Of a stretch of DNA of 64,000 bases, positions 19,023 through 27,961 are shown in pieces. Source of the stretch: Zavarzinella sp. (GTDB lineage Bacteria > Planctomycetota > Planctomycetia > Gemmatales > Gemmataceae); NCBI GenBank assembly GCA_041399155.1, contig JAWKTI010000003.1, forward strand, positions 186,001 to 250,000, given 5' to 3'. Below the pieces are notes generated by a model. That model did no database searches. It was not told the DNA's origin and worked only from the letters and a program-made list of their open reading frames with translations. A program made the translations under genes and the position numbers. Numbering within the stretch: position 1 is the stretch's first letter; each line of letters starts with the position of its first letter.

Positions 19023-19748
19023 TCATCTAGCCATCAACACCAACAGGACTCCCACGGTCAAGGTAGCAACAATTCCTGGTCGTTGAGAGGGCAAGTGGAG
19101 TAACAATGTCGCTATCCCGATAATGCAGGAACTCGTGAATACTCTGATCAGTGGATTGGTATTCAGCGGACCCGGGTTCACTATCAACGACATTGTGGCT
19201 GTAACGATAAACCATCCGAAAAAGTTTGACCAAGGGATACCGAAATAGCCACCTGCCTTTTCCCATGACCATGCTTTCCAGTGCACGAACAACGGATCAA
19301 GGATGAGATCCCAGAGCGTGGCAGCGAGTGCCGCGAAACAGATAAAATCGAACCCTCTGCTTCCTCGCGTGAGCTGGTCCGCTACACCCCACACTGTTGG
19401 CAGGACTACCATATAACCAACTGGCACCGCAAGTGGCACACCGAATAACCTTGGATACAAATAAGTCCCATATCGATATCTACCAAAAGGAAAGCCTGTT
19501 CTCTCTCCCACAAACTCAATCAGCCAACCACCAACAAACAAGATAAGTGCAGACCATAATACAGCTGAAACCTGCCATGTCTTGGCAAGTAACAGGTGCG
19601 TTACGGTAGCCGCAAGTAACGTGCCTGCATGAACAGCAATTCGCAGTCCCAGCTTGCTGGGGTCTTTCCGGTATGTCCAGAGTGCGAACAGAACTGGCAG
19701 GGAAAGGATGACACTGACTGCCAGTATGGGTTCCGTGGGGAAAATCAC
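19023..19748 (-). CDS. cruF: CruF-like carotenoid hydratase (DUF422 family)
   Basis: Polytopic membrane protein of the CruF/bisanhydrobacterioruberin hydratase family, which adds water to the terminal double bonds of acyclic carotenoid ends. Family signatures are LIEFVGERTGFPFGRYRY, VPVGYMVVLPTVWG and AALAATLWDLILDPLF. The frame is open to 19808, but the GTG at 19748 overlaps the upstream stop (GTGA) and has GGAGG 10 nt before it, so 241 aa with translational coupling is preferred. The exact end-group substrate is inferred. Confidence 0.82.
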   Translation of the reverse strand: MIFPTEPILAVSVILSLPVLFALWTYRKDPSKLGLRIAVHAGTLLAATVTHLLLAKTWQVSAVLWSALILFVGGWLIEFVGERTGFPFGRYRYGTYLYPRLFGVPLAVPVGYMVVLPTVWGVADQLTRGSRGFDFICFAALAATLWDLILDPLFVHWKAWSWEKAGGYFGIPWSNFFGWFIVTATMSLIVNPGPLNTNPLIRVFTSSCIIGIATLLLHLPSQRPGIVATLTVGVLLVLMAR

Positions 19749-20434
19749 GCGTGTGGAACCTCCGAGACTCGTTTGACGATCAAAGTATAGGCGACAACCA
19801 GTGGCCATGCTGCACCTGCAGTCGCAGACCAGATGATTTCACCGAGCGGAATTCCAGCAGCACTAGCAGCCCAAAAGGAGTTTGGCTTCCATGCATGAAT
19901 AAAATCTGGCCAGATTATTAATTCAATCAGAAGCAAAGCCGTGTAGATCAGCGCGAATCCTACGGCACCTGAAACCGCAACTTTCCATAGGTCTGAGCGG
20001 ATAAGCAATAGTCCCAGCAATATGATCAAGTGCAACAACACGTTCGCACTCATGATATCGATACCTACTGCCAACAAAACCAGCAACAGAATGCTGGCAA
20101 TCAGATATACAAAAATAAAACGTCCTGTATTGCCTCGGAATGAAAGATGTGGCTTAGCAGTTTTCCAACACGGAATTGCTGCGATTGCCCAACTGAGGGC
20201 ACCAATGACAAAAGTAAACAGAAAATCTTCAATTCCAGGTATCCAGGGAATTACCCTCTTCGGTGTCCAGTACACTTCTTCATGTGCTATTGCCCATGGA
20301 GCCAGAGTGAGTGCCATTACACCACTGAGTAGAATGGTTTTTCGCTGTTTTCCTGCAAGTAACGCAACTAACAGGACCAATAAGAGCCCACCGAGAGTTG
20401 TGTAGAAGTATGGGTAGGCAGTCCAGTCGATCAT
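19745..20434 (-). CDS. Lycopene cyclase domain membrane protein (CrtYcd-type)
   Basis: A 229-aa membrane protein with about six or seven hydrophobic helices. The lycopene cyclase domain appears twice, as in fused CrtYc-CrtYd or archaeal CrtY: HEEVYWTPKRVIPWIPGIEDFLF in the first half and IPLGEIIWSATAG in the second. The reaction is cyclisation of lycopene ends. It is the first gene of a two-gene operon overlapping the CruF-like gene by 4 bp. CAGGTAG precedes ATG. No phytoene synthase or desaturase gene is in the window. Confidence 0.85.
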   Translation of the reverse strand: MIDWTAYPYFYTTLGGLLLVLLVALLAGKQRKTILLSGVMALTLAPWAIAHEEVYWTPKRVIPWIPGIEDFLFTFVIGALSWAIAAIPCWKTAKPHLSFRGNTGRFIFVYLIASILLLVLLAVGIDIMSANVLLHLIILLGLLLIRSDLWKVAVSGAVGFALIYTALLLIELIIWPDFIHAWKPNSFWAASAAGIPLGEIIWSATAGAAWPLVVAYTLIVKRVSEVPHA

Positions 20435-20554
20435 CTACCTGTCCGAAATTTATCCGATTTCATCAAGTATAGCTGGTACGAAATCAGTCGCAACTATTGG
20501 AATTGTCATTCAGAACGGTTTCTGAATGGCGAAAACGGATTGTAATACAGAGGA

Positions 20555-20728
20555 ATCGTTCGACAGTTTTGCCAGCACCTGCGAGATTCAATTGGTGACC
20601 GAAAAGGGCAAAAAACGTTCGATTCGAAGGATGATTTCGTTGCCGGCCCCCAACCCACACCGGTCAATCCCCGCACTCAACTGGCCCAAATCCTGCTGTT
20701 AAGCAACGAATTCGCCTTCGTGGATTGA
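20555..20728 (+). pseudogene. 3'-end fragment of the DUF1549 gene
   Basis: This stretch repeats 18677-18851 with about seven substitutions and one lost base in the run after AAGGGC, so the original frame is broken. It includes the same ending (LLLSNEFAFVD and TGA). No other part of the gene is present. Together with the full-length gene it brackets the carotenoid operon, pointing to a past duplication, insertion or deletion here. Confidence 0.9.
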
Positions 20729-20792
20729 TTTATACAATAGTCTTGGGCACTGTCACTGCCAATAAGATTCATTTTCTGCTACCCCTTGATAT

Positions 20793-21599
20793 GTGGCAAA
20801 CAGAATGGAACCACGAGCATTTACAAGAACTCGATTTCGCGTCGTGCTGGCAGATAATTCCGATTGCGACCATTGGGCGGGTGGTAAACCATATCATGCA
20901 GGTGCACGTTGCCCCAACTGCAAGATTCCTTTGCTTCTGCTGTGGGATATTAATTGCAAAGACCCTCGTTTCCCAAGAAACAAGTTTGGCAAGCTTAAAC
21001 GCCTCCCTCTTTACTTCTGCTGGGGTTGTGTAAGCGAAATCGCTTATCAGGTAGTTCAAGAGGATCAAATCGAAATACATTCAAGCATTCAAAACGAAGG
21101 ATTGTCGTTTCCCTACGATCCTTACCCGGAGTTCTTTCAGCGTCGTGGGTTACAGTTCTTTACTGGCATCCCAGATGAGATCCAACGTATTTATCACGAG
21201 CTGATTGCCCGCTGGAGAACTGCTGACGACGATGGGCCGGTCCCTCGACCCTCGGTAGCGGACAGGAAGAAATTGGCACAATTCTTCGGCCATCCAGTAG
21301 TCCTACCGAGGTGCTTTTTTCATCATCAGTTAGGCGGTAAGCCCATTGTGGATAATTGGGCCCATGAGGTGTTCTTGTGCCCCAATCCCGGCTGTGAAGG
21401 TACGGTCTTGGACCGAATGCTGAGCAGAAAGAGAGCGATGAAGTTCTTGGCAGGTGTCTTGAATGATCCATGGGCAGGGTTGCCTTTGGTAGATGAAGCA
21501 GATGAAGACACAAGGAAGCACTGGAACTATCACGTGACCGTCCAGTACCATATATGTGATTGTTGTTTTACAGTACTGGCCTGCAATCGTTGCAACTAA
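20793..21599 (+). CDS. Hypothetical protein with zinc-ribbon-like cysteine pairs
   Basis: Unrecognised 268-aa cytoplasmic protein. Several C-x-x-C knuckles are visible: CPNC near residue 40, CWGC near 77, CPNPGC near 197, and CDCC plus CNRC at the C-terminus, suggesting two zinc ribbons. A middle region (YDPYPEFFQRRGLQFFTGIPDEI) resembles proteins of the DUF1963 type in feel, but I cannot confirm that. The start is GTG 20793 or ATG 20805; neither has a strong ribosome site. Confidence 0.55.
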   Translation: MANRMEPRAFTRTRFRVVLADNSDCDHWAGGKPYHAGARCPNCKIPLLLLWDINCKDPRFPRNKFGKLKRLPLYFCWGCVSEIAYQVVQEDQIEIHSSIQNEGLSFPYDPYPEFFQRRGLQFFTGIPDEIQRIYHELIARWRTADDDGPVPRPSVADRKKLAQFFGHPVVLPRCFFHHQLGGKPIVDNWAHEVFLCPNPGCEGTVLDRMLSRKRAMKFLAGVLNDPWAGLPLVDEADEDTRKHWNYHVTVQYHICDCCFTVLACNRCN

Positions 21600-21662
21600 A
21601 GGTAAACCGGGAAACCTGTTAGATATATTTAAGTGTGATTCATAGAAAATTTCGAGTTGGCA

Positions 21663-22199
21663 ATGGGATTCGGATACAACGATATTTATGTTCTGGCACC
21701 AGAACGCAGTGCTCAGTTTGCATTGCAATTTCTCGATCTGTTTTTGCCAGAACGGCAAGCATCTGCTGCTGATTATCCTTTTCCACAATACGCAGATGTA
21801 CCAAGTGTGATCTTAACCAAGCCGGTTGATGCATTTACTTATGCTGAAGAACACACCCATGAAAAACAAGCGATGTATTTCCAGAACACCAATGCTGGAG
21901 ATCCCATTCATGGAATGGTCTTTTTTACTGGGGATGGCGGAATGATACTTGGCATTTCAGTTCCTGCAGAACAGGATGACCGCGAGTTAGAAGCTTTTAA
22001 AATTAACTATTGGCTCAACAAACTTCGCGAAGCTACTACTGCCACCGAAGGTTATGCACTTCATGAATCCTATCCGGCTTACGACACGGTAACAGAGTTT
22101 TTAAACCAAGTAGATCTTGTTACGAAACCAAAATTACAAGATGGGAGGATACTGATTCCAGATTCGGGTGAATTTGATGGGCCAGTTTGTTTTCATTGA
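21663..22199 (+). CDS. Hypothetical protein
   Basis: Protein of 178 aa (from ATG 21663; TTG 21657 also in frame) with no family I recognise. It is acidic, lacks a signal peptide or membrane segment, and has a beta-rich centre (DPIHGMVFFTGDGGMILGISVP) followed by a helical region (ELEAFKINYWLNKLREATTATEG). It lies 63 bp after the zinc-ribbon-like gene and may be co-transcribed. The layout of small unknown soluble proteins is compatible with immunity-type genes, but nothing proves it. Confidence 0.5.
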   Translation: MGFGYNDIYVLAPERSAQFALQFLDLFLPERQASAADYPFPQYADVPSVILTKPVDAFTYAEEHTHEKQAMYFQNTNAGDPIHGMVFFTGDGGMILGISVPAEQDDRELEAFKINYWLNKLREATTATEGYALHESYPAYDTVTEFLNQVDLVTKPKLQDGRILIPDSGEFDGPVCFH

Positions 22200-22583
22200 A
22201 ATGCAAATTACACTATGCAAGGGTCGATTGCTTGTGCGTACTTCTCTTGGGATGCTTGCAGCAATCGCTTCATCTTGCTTCCATAAATTAAGCAGCTGTT
22301 CCTGAATTGCCTTGGGCTGCAATCAAAAATTCTCACATACCTCCTTGTAATCTTTGCAAATTACGAACCAGCCCAGGTGGGGTCGGTTCGATTGTTCGCA
22401 CTAATTGCTCTTCGCTGATCGTCACAATTGAAACGTCTATTTCTATTCCACCCAGTTCACCGAATTCACCAGTTTGAAATCCAGGTTTTCATTGAGAAGC
22501 CCCTGGCAAAGGTCGATGGCAACTCTAAAGATGGCTAACTTAGCAGAAGACAGTTCCCCACATTGAAGAATGGAGCGAAAAGG
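22200..22583 (+). other. Intergenic region, no gene recognised
   Basis: About 380 bp upstream of the surface protein gene. Only short frames are present and none looks coding. The promoter for the downstream gene should lie here; a GGAG near 22572 is its likely ribosome site. Confidence 0.4.
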
Positions 22584-23786
22584 ATGAAATCCATGATGGA
22601 TCGGACAACAACACTGACTTTGAACCAATTGGAAGCACGTGATAACCCCACCATTTATGGTTTGGGCGTTGCCACGGACTTTAACCTGTTTGCGTTGGAA
22701 AGCATTAATGTTTACAACAGCGATATTGGTGGTCGGGTTGCGGTGGGGCAGAATGCCAACATCAACAACTATGGCCTGGGGCATGAACTCACCAATTCCA
22801 ACGGCACCCGCGATGACCTGATTGTGGAAGGCAACCTCACCTTCAACAACGGGCAGGTGTTCAATGGCAACATCGTTTATGGTGGGGCAGCATCGCTGAA
22901 CAGCATTGGCGTGCCCAATGGCACCGTGCGGCAGGAAGCTGGCGTGGTGGATTTTGCAGCAGCTCAGGCCGAACTGGAGCAGACTTCCGACATTTTCTGT
23001 GCAGAAACCCCCAACGGCACCACCCGATTTACCCGCCGGGTGCTGACGCTGGCAGGTAATCATCCCACGATCAACATTTTTGAAGTGCATGCCAGCCAGT
23101 TGGAAACCGCCCACAGCATTATTCTGCTGGTCCCACCTGGCTCCGACGTGCTGATCAATGTGCGTGGGCTGGATGTCGACATTCACAATCTGGGCCTGCA
23201 TTTCCGTGGGGCCGATTGCGACGATATTTTGTGGAACTTCTGCAGTGCCGAAACGCTGGATATGTCGGCGGTGGACTGGCAGGGGAGCATTTTAGCCCCA
23301 CGCACCGATGTTCGGTTTGATAACGGGCAGATGCACGGCACGATGGTTGCCCGCAATTACGTGGGGAATGGCCAGCTTCACAATTGCACCAGCACCTTTG
23401 CCTTCGATATCCCGGAATATGCCAACATCAGTGGGCTGGTTTTCATTGACCAATTCGACGGAAATGGCTTCCGCAACAGCACTTACGATCCAGGTGAAGA
23501 GTTCCCACTGGTCGAAGTGGACATTACCGGTGTCGACATCCTTGGGCGGGCAGTGAATCGCACAGAAGTGACCGTCGATGATGGCACCTACCAGTTTGTG
23601 AATTTGTGGCCCGGCGAATACGATGTTGCCGCCGTGGTGCCAGATGCCTTCCAGACCAGCACCGAAGATGGCATTCCGGGTAGCCTCGGTGGCACACCCG
23701 CACCGAACAGTATTCTGAATATTCTGGCGAACCCGGGTGATGATGGTACCGATTACCAGATTTACTTTGTCGACGCACTGAACTAA
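22584..23786 (+). CDS. Choice-of-anchor-A surface protein with SdrD B-like domain
   Basis: A 400-aa secreted protein from ATG 22584. The N-terminus carries the planctomycete-type motif LEARDNP instead of a classic signal peptide. Residues about 25-270 match the choice-of-anchor-A fold (FNLFALESINVYNSDIGGRVAVGQNA, VEGNLTFNNGQVFNGNIVYGG, WQGSILAPRTDV, GQMHGTMVARNY). A C-terminal SdrD/Cna-B-like beta domain follows (ISGLVFIDQFDGNGFR, DDGTYQFVNLWPGEYDV). Such proteins are surface or matrix components. No sortase or membrane anchor is seen. Confidence 0.85.
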   Translation: MKSMMDRTTTLTLNQLEARDNPTIYGLGVATDFNLFALESINVYNSDIGGRVAVGQNANINNYGLGHELTNSNGTRDDLIVEGNLTFNNGQVFNGNIVYGGAASLNSIGVPNGTVRQEAGVVDFAAAQAELEQTSDIFCAETPNGTTRFTRRVLTLAGNHPTINIFEVHASQLETAHSIILLVPPGSDVLINVRGLDVDIHNLGLHFRGADCDDILWNFCSAETLDMSAVDWQGSILAPRTDVRFDNGQMHGTMVARNYVGNGQLHNCTSTFAFDIPEYANISGLVFIDQFDGNGFRNSTYDPGEEFPLVEVDITGVDILGRAVNRTEVTVDDGTYQFVNLWPGEYDVAAVVPDAFQTSTEDGIPGSLGGTPAPNSILNILANPGDDGTDYQIYFVDALN

Positions 23787-23846
23787 CAGAAATAAGCCGA
23801 TTGTTATATTGCTTGAGCGTTATATCAGTAGATTGCGATATAATGC

Positions 23847-25142
23847 TCAATAAGGCACTTTCTTCCTGCAAAACAATTTCCCCGTTTCGGTGGCTGTGAA
23901 GTACACCAACAAGAATTTGGCAATGCCCAGCGGGACTTCGTATCGGTCGTAAAAACTAATGAGAATATACGGCAGTGCGGCACCCCAGAACGCCAGAACT
24001 GCCACTTTGGCAGGTGGGGATATCCCCCGTACGACCCACAGGATAATCAAATAAACAAACGATAGTCCACATAATAGATACCAAGCACGATTGGTGGCCT
24101 TCAATGTCTCCAGCGTGGGCTTAATAATGAAAAATTCCTCGTGCCACACTACCGCAACCAGGCGATTCCATGTCTGCGTGGCATAGTGTGCAGGATCGTT
24201 CCGAATGATTTCCAGTGCCTGCCCCATCTTTTTCGAATTGTATTTCACTTCCCCAAGTTGCTGATATTCCAGAAATTCGTTGTGTCCGTCCCCACCTGGG
24301 TGCTTGTGCAACGTTTCGGGAGTCAACAAGCCATTGGGGGAATATTTCAGCGATTGATACAGTTCGTAACCTGCATTCGACTTCACAAACACAAAACCAT
24401 GCAGCATTACCGCGTTGCGAATGGTCCACGGTGCCAGTACCACGCCAGCAACCAGTGCGGCCAGCAATACCCGTTTGCCGTTGGCACGCACGCACCACAT
24501 ACTAATGAGAAACCAGGCTCCTGCCAGCACAGGTGCACACAAACTGGCAAAACCCCCTGCGAAGCCCCACAGACACCACTGTCGACGCGTAGGTGCCTCA
24601 AATCGTAATGGTGCGGCCCACAATAACACTGCCAGACCCACGCACGCTGTCATGTAGTCGTGCGTCATCAGGAACAGGTAGGAAAAATGACTGAGCAGAA
24701 AACCTGTCAATGTTAGTAGTAACAATAATTGTGAAAATATTCGCTGGGGGCGACACAACGCCACCACACAAAACCATTGAAAAATCAGGCAGGCCACCTG
24801 AACCATTGCCATGGTTTGGCCAATCAGGTAAGGGTTTTTGCCATGAATGGCGATCAGCACCATGCAGACCGCCGGGTAAACAGGCGGCATCCAGGCAGTG
24901 GGCATATTTTCTGTCGGGTAGGGGTCGGAATAGCCACGCCCATCCATCACTCGATTGGCGATTTTGAAGTTTTCCCCACCCAGATGGCTCAGGGAAAAAG
25001 ATTTTGCCTTCCCATCGAACGGTGGTAGATACCAGTTGGGGCTCTTTTCTGAACGGTTGATGAGTTGAAAAGTATAGACAGAACAGCCAAAAATCAGCAT
25101 GCTGCCCAGCAGAAAATTGCCCAGCGGAAAGGCGCGCACCAT
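23847..25142 (-). CDS. GT39-like membrane glycosyltransferase
   Basis: A 431-aa polytopic protein with about nine hydrophobic helices, resembling the ArnT/PMT (GT39, GT-C fold) family that moves sugars from lipid-linked donors. The loop after the first helix ends in MPTAWMPPVYPAV, a motif seen in these enzymes, and APWTIRN follows mid-protein. The donor and acceptor are unknown. Its ATG overlaps the previous stop by one base (TAATG), so it is translationally coupled to the DUF1573-like lipoprotein. Confidence 0.75.
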   Translation of the reverse strand: MVRAFPLGNFLLGSMLIFGCSVYTFQLINRSEKSPNWYLPPFDGKAKSFSLSHLGGENFKIANRVMDGRGYSDPYPTENMPTAWMPPVYPAVCMVLIAIHGKNPYLIGQTMAMVQVACLIFQWFCVVALCRPQRIFSQLLLLLTLTGFLLSHFSYLFLMTHDYMTACVGLAVLLWAAPLRFEAPTRRQWCLWGFAGGFASLCAPVLAGAWFLISMWCVRANGKRVLLAALVAGVVLAPWTIRNAVMLHGFVFVKSNAGYELYQSLKYSPNGLLTPETLHKHPGGDGHNEFLEYQQLGEVKYNSKKMGQALEIIRNDPAHYATQTWNRLVAVVWHEEFFIIKPTLETLKATNRAWYLLCGLSFVYLIILWVVRGISPPAKVAVLAFWGAALPYILISFYDRYEVPLGIAKFLLVYFTATETGKLFCRKKVPY

Positions 25143-26242
25143 TATTCCCCTGTTGGTGAAGACACCAATGATTCTGGCAGAAAAATGGTGATAGGCAACG
25201 GTAATTGAGGTTCGGTGGCCACATCGGTCGTCAGAAGAACTTCTTCCCGCAGCGATTTGTCCTTCAACCTGGTGGGATCCACAGTCACGGTCACCAGGGC
25301 TTTCGTTTCGCCAGAAGGGGTGATCTGCACCTGCACTCCAGATGGCAGCTCCGTTTGCGTGGGCAGTTGCAGTTTCATGGGTGATTTACTGCTGATCAGC
25401 ACCACCACTTTCTGTGGTTGCTGCTGTTGTTTGCTGATGCTGAAAAACGCCCGCGCCGGGCTGAGCTGAAAAGTGGTTTCCCGCCCCCACGTAACCAGTT
25501 GCATCACTTCCAGATCCAGATGGGGCAATTTAGCAATCACCGTATCCTGATAGGTGCTGCGCTCTTCACCTGCTGTCAGGGCCAGTGTTACCGTGTGAAC
25601 TTCCCGCACCAGGGGGCCCACTTTTTCCTGCTGGCTGCTGGAACTCAAAATTTTGGCGTGCTGGTTTGCCACGCGAAACTGTGGCATCTGTGCGGGTTCG
25701 CTGGCCAATCGATGCAGGATAAACTTGGCAGCAACGTCTCGTGTTTCGCCTTTCTTCAAATCCGAAAAGTTGAGTGATTGCTGGTCGGCTTCGAATGGCT
25801 GGTAGATATAAGCGTGGCTGACAATCTGGCATTCCATTTTGTCGGCCCGCACCAGACTAACTGAATAATTCCACGGCCCACTGCGTGCAGGCAGCGATGT
25901 GCGTGTCTTAATGGAAATTTCCTCTCCTGGGGCAACGGTCACAGGTTGAAAATCAACCACAGAACAGGTGCAGGATCGGTTTGCTTTTACCAGCACAATC
26001 GGTTCCGTGGTATCATTCCGAACGCGGATTTCATCATCAAGCTGGCGTTGGGTATTCGCAGGCAGATAACCAACAAACCGCTTACATTGGGCGTGAGAAA
26101 GCAGCACCACTTCTGGCGCTGGGCTGGCAGAATCCACAGCGGGTGATTCGCTAACAGAGTTTGTTGCTGGTCCACAGCCAACACAAAAAAGTAAGAGAAA
26201 GAAGCCAGCTCTGGGCAGAATTGTCATAGTTGTCGTACTCAT
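25142..26242 (-). CDS. DUF1573-like lipoprotein
   Basis: A 366-aa putative lipoprotein. The signal segment ends with lipobox LFCVGC. The mature part has Ig-like beta domains of the DUF1573 type: a conserved SCTCSV near residue 90 within LVKANRSCTCSVVDFQPVTVAPGEE, then repeats such as NFSDLKKGETRDV. DUF1573 proteins are common in planctomycetes and lack a firm function. It is coupled to the downstream GT39-like gene (TAATG). Start M1 or M6 cannot be decided. Confidence 0.8.
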   Translation of the reverse strand: MSTTTMTILPRAGFFLLLFCVGCGPATNSVSESPAVDSASPAPEVVLLSHAQCKRFVGYLPANTQRQLDDEIRVRNDTTEPIVLVKANRSCTCSVVDFQPVTVAPGEEISIKTRTSLPARSGPWNYSVSLVRADKMECQIVSHAYIYQPFEADQQSLNFSDLKKGETRDVAAKFILHRLASEPAQMPQFRVANQHAKILSSSSQQEKVGPLVREVHTVTLALTAGEERSTYQDTVIAKLPHLDLEVMQLVTWGRETTFQLSPARAFFSISKQQQQPQKVVVLISSKSPMKLQLPTQTELPSGVQVQITPSGETKALVTVTVDPTRLKDKSLREEVLLTTDVATEPQLPLPITIFLPESLVSSPTGE

Positions 26243-26284
26243 GTCTGGAGAGAAAATAAGATAGTATGTTGATTCAAGAGTGGA

Positions 26285-27391
26285 TCAGGAAGGAGTGGCG
26301 ATGGCCCGATTTCGCCGCCAACGAAGGTACCACACGGTAATTAGGAGCACTAGCACGGCCCCACCTACGATGTAATACCAGCGCCTGCTTTTCGGCTCCG
26401 GTTTGGGTAAATCCGGCGCATAGCCCATATCACGCCGCTCTTGTTCTCGTTGCTTTACACGCTTACCAACTTTGTCGATTGTTTCTGCGATCCGGGGAAG
26501 ATCAGTGATATTGATCAATTTGTCTTCCTTCATCGTGAATCCCCCACTAGGCACCGGGCCGCCCACTACTTCAGTGCCTTTAGGCAAAAACATCGTGAAT
26601 GCGGAAGGATCCGGTGTTTTGAGTTCTAATTCCGTAAACTCCACGATTGTCATTCGGGTTGGCCGCCTTGACGGATAACTGATTAATCGTTTTGGAAGAA
26701 AGGCACCTTCAGGGGTCTGAATAATATCATGGAGTTCTACTTGCCTGTACTGATCATTGATCACGTCTACTGGCCGTTCGCCCTGATAAAATTTTACTGT
26801 TACTGGAAGATAACCTTTCAGCGTGTCAATCGTAACCTCAATTAATTCAAATTTGTTTGGTCGTTCAGAAGAAATGTGGCATGAGATTAAGTTTCCTTGG
26901 GTTTTAATATTGGATATTTTCAGAGGTATTGGCCCTTGATTTCTAAGCATTGCAACTAGAACACGATGACAGGGAATACCTAAAGGTGTGCCCCATGACC
27001 CATAGATCCTTGGATCTGCAACATCTTTGTTCATGTTTACCATGCCTAAGCGTTGAGAATAGCGAAAAAAATACTCCTGATCAAAAAAACCTTGGACAGG
27101 TTCACAATGTTCTTTTGGATGATGATGTTCTTTGGGACAAAGTTGGTTTATTCGTTCTTTCGATTGATCCCGAAGGTATGCAAAAGTAAGGATGTGCTTG
27201 TTCATTATCAACTTGTTCAGGTTTAGATCGTCAAGTTTTTCTACTTCTACTTCTCTCACAGTATATTTTGCAACAAATATCAGTTTGTTCAAGTTTGCTT
27301 CGTATGCATCTGCTAAAAAAAGTGCATCATTAGAGTGTGTAGCACTACATAATTTGAAGCAGCAACATATTATTAAAATGTATTTAATCAT
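26285..27391 (-). CDS. Membrane-anchored hypothetical protein, paralogue B
   Basis: About 368 aa (ATG 27391 chosen; 27403 and 27421 are also in frame). It has a signal segment (IKYILIICCCFKLC), an extracytoplasmic domain of about 300 residues, and a C-terminal anchor: QREQERRDMGYAPDLPKP, then EPKSRRWYY, a membrane helix and a basic end (RWRRNR). It shares layout and scattered identities (LADAYEANLNKLIF, DIIQTPEGAFLP) with the gene at 28951-30084, and the last 70 bp before the helix are nearly identical in DNA. No named family recognised. Confidence 0.7.
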   Translation of the reverse strand: MIKYILIICCCFKLCSATHSNDALFLADAYEANLNKLIFVAKYTVREVEVEKLDDLNLNKLIMNKHILTFAYLRDQSKERINQLCPKEHHHPKEHCEPVQGFFDQEYFFRYSQRLGMVNMNKDVADPRIYGSWGTPLGIPCHRVLVAMLRNQGPIPLKISNIKTQGNLISCHISSERPNKFELIEVTIDTLKGYLPVTVKFYQGERPVDVINDQYRQVELHDIIQTPEGAFLPKRLISYPSRRPTRMTIVEFTELELKTPDPSAFTMFLPKGTEVVGGPVPSGGFTMKEDKLINITDLPRIAETIDKVGKRVKQREQERRDMGYAPDLPKPEPKSRRWYYIVGGAVLVLLITVWYLRWRRNRAIATPS

Positions 27392-27439
27392 GAAATCAAC
27401 CATTTGTGCAAGGGCTAGCAAACAAAATCAAAAAGGATT

Positions 27440-27961
27440 CTATAGCATCCTGTTTCTGCAATGTGTATTAGAGTAAAACCAGTTGATACATGCTGAACTA
27501 GAATTTCCACACCAACCAGCTGCTTGCCAGCCGTATCTTAGTACCTTTGCACACAGAAAGCGCTCGCCAGGGTTTGGGCAAGTGTAACAAGGTCCATTGT
27601 CTGGATGTGCAGGATCAATGTTGACACATGACTCGCCAATGTAACTGTTCCAATGAACTTTTTGGTAAGGGCAGTTGTTTTGGTTAGACCAGAAATCTGA
27701 ACAAACGCCTTCGCACCCTCCTTGTAAACTTGTAATACAGCCCCAATCACCCCAGCATAGCACACTAGGGTTACAGTATTTCGCAGGATCTCCAACGATT
27801 TGGCTTGTAGGCACACCATTCTCGTCGAAGCAATCGTTAAACTCTACAGGGGGCAGTGATTTAGTGGTGGGCGGTTCTGGCTCCTCAATCTGCCCCCAGG
27901 CCATTGCTGTAAAGCAGACAGCTAGTGCTGCCATACCCAACATTTTTCTCATTTTCAACAT
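27440..27961 (-). CDS. Secreted cysteine-rich protein
   Basis: A 173-aa protein with a signal peptide (MLKMRKMLGMAALAVCFTAMAWG). The mature part carries 14 cysteines in about 140 residues (for example PSVLCWGDWGCITSLQGGC, NGPCYTCPNPGERFLC, WCGNSSSACINW), predicting a disulfide-bonded extracellular protein. No family recognised. Its ATG overlaps the stop of the prepilin-like gene (TAATG), so the two are translationally coupled, and it lies between the two paralogous membrane-anchored genes. Confidence 0.72.
   Translation of the reverse strand: MLKMRKMLGMAALAVCFTAMAWGQIEEPEPPTTKSLPPVEFNDCFDENGVPTSQIVGDPAKYCNPSVLCWGDWGCITSLQGGCEGVCSDFWSNQNNCPYQKVHWNSYIGESCVNIDPAHPDNGPCYTCPNPGERFLCAKVLRYGWQAAGWCGNSSSACINWFYSNTHCRNRML

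Noticed and set aside
21347..21355. TGTGGATAA, a perfect DnaA box sequence
   Set aside because: Single copy inside a coding region; an origin needs a cluster of boxes in an intergenic AT-rich region, not seen here.
22443..23201. Long minus-strand open frame opposite the surface protein
   Set aside because: It is the antisense of a gene with recognisable domains and its own sequence resembles no protein, so it is a shadow.
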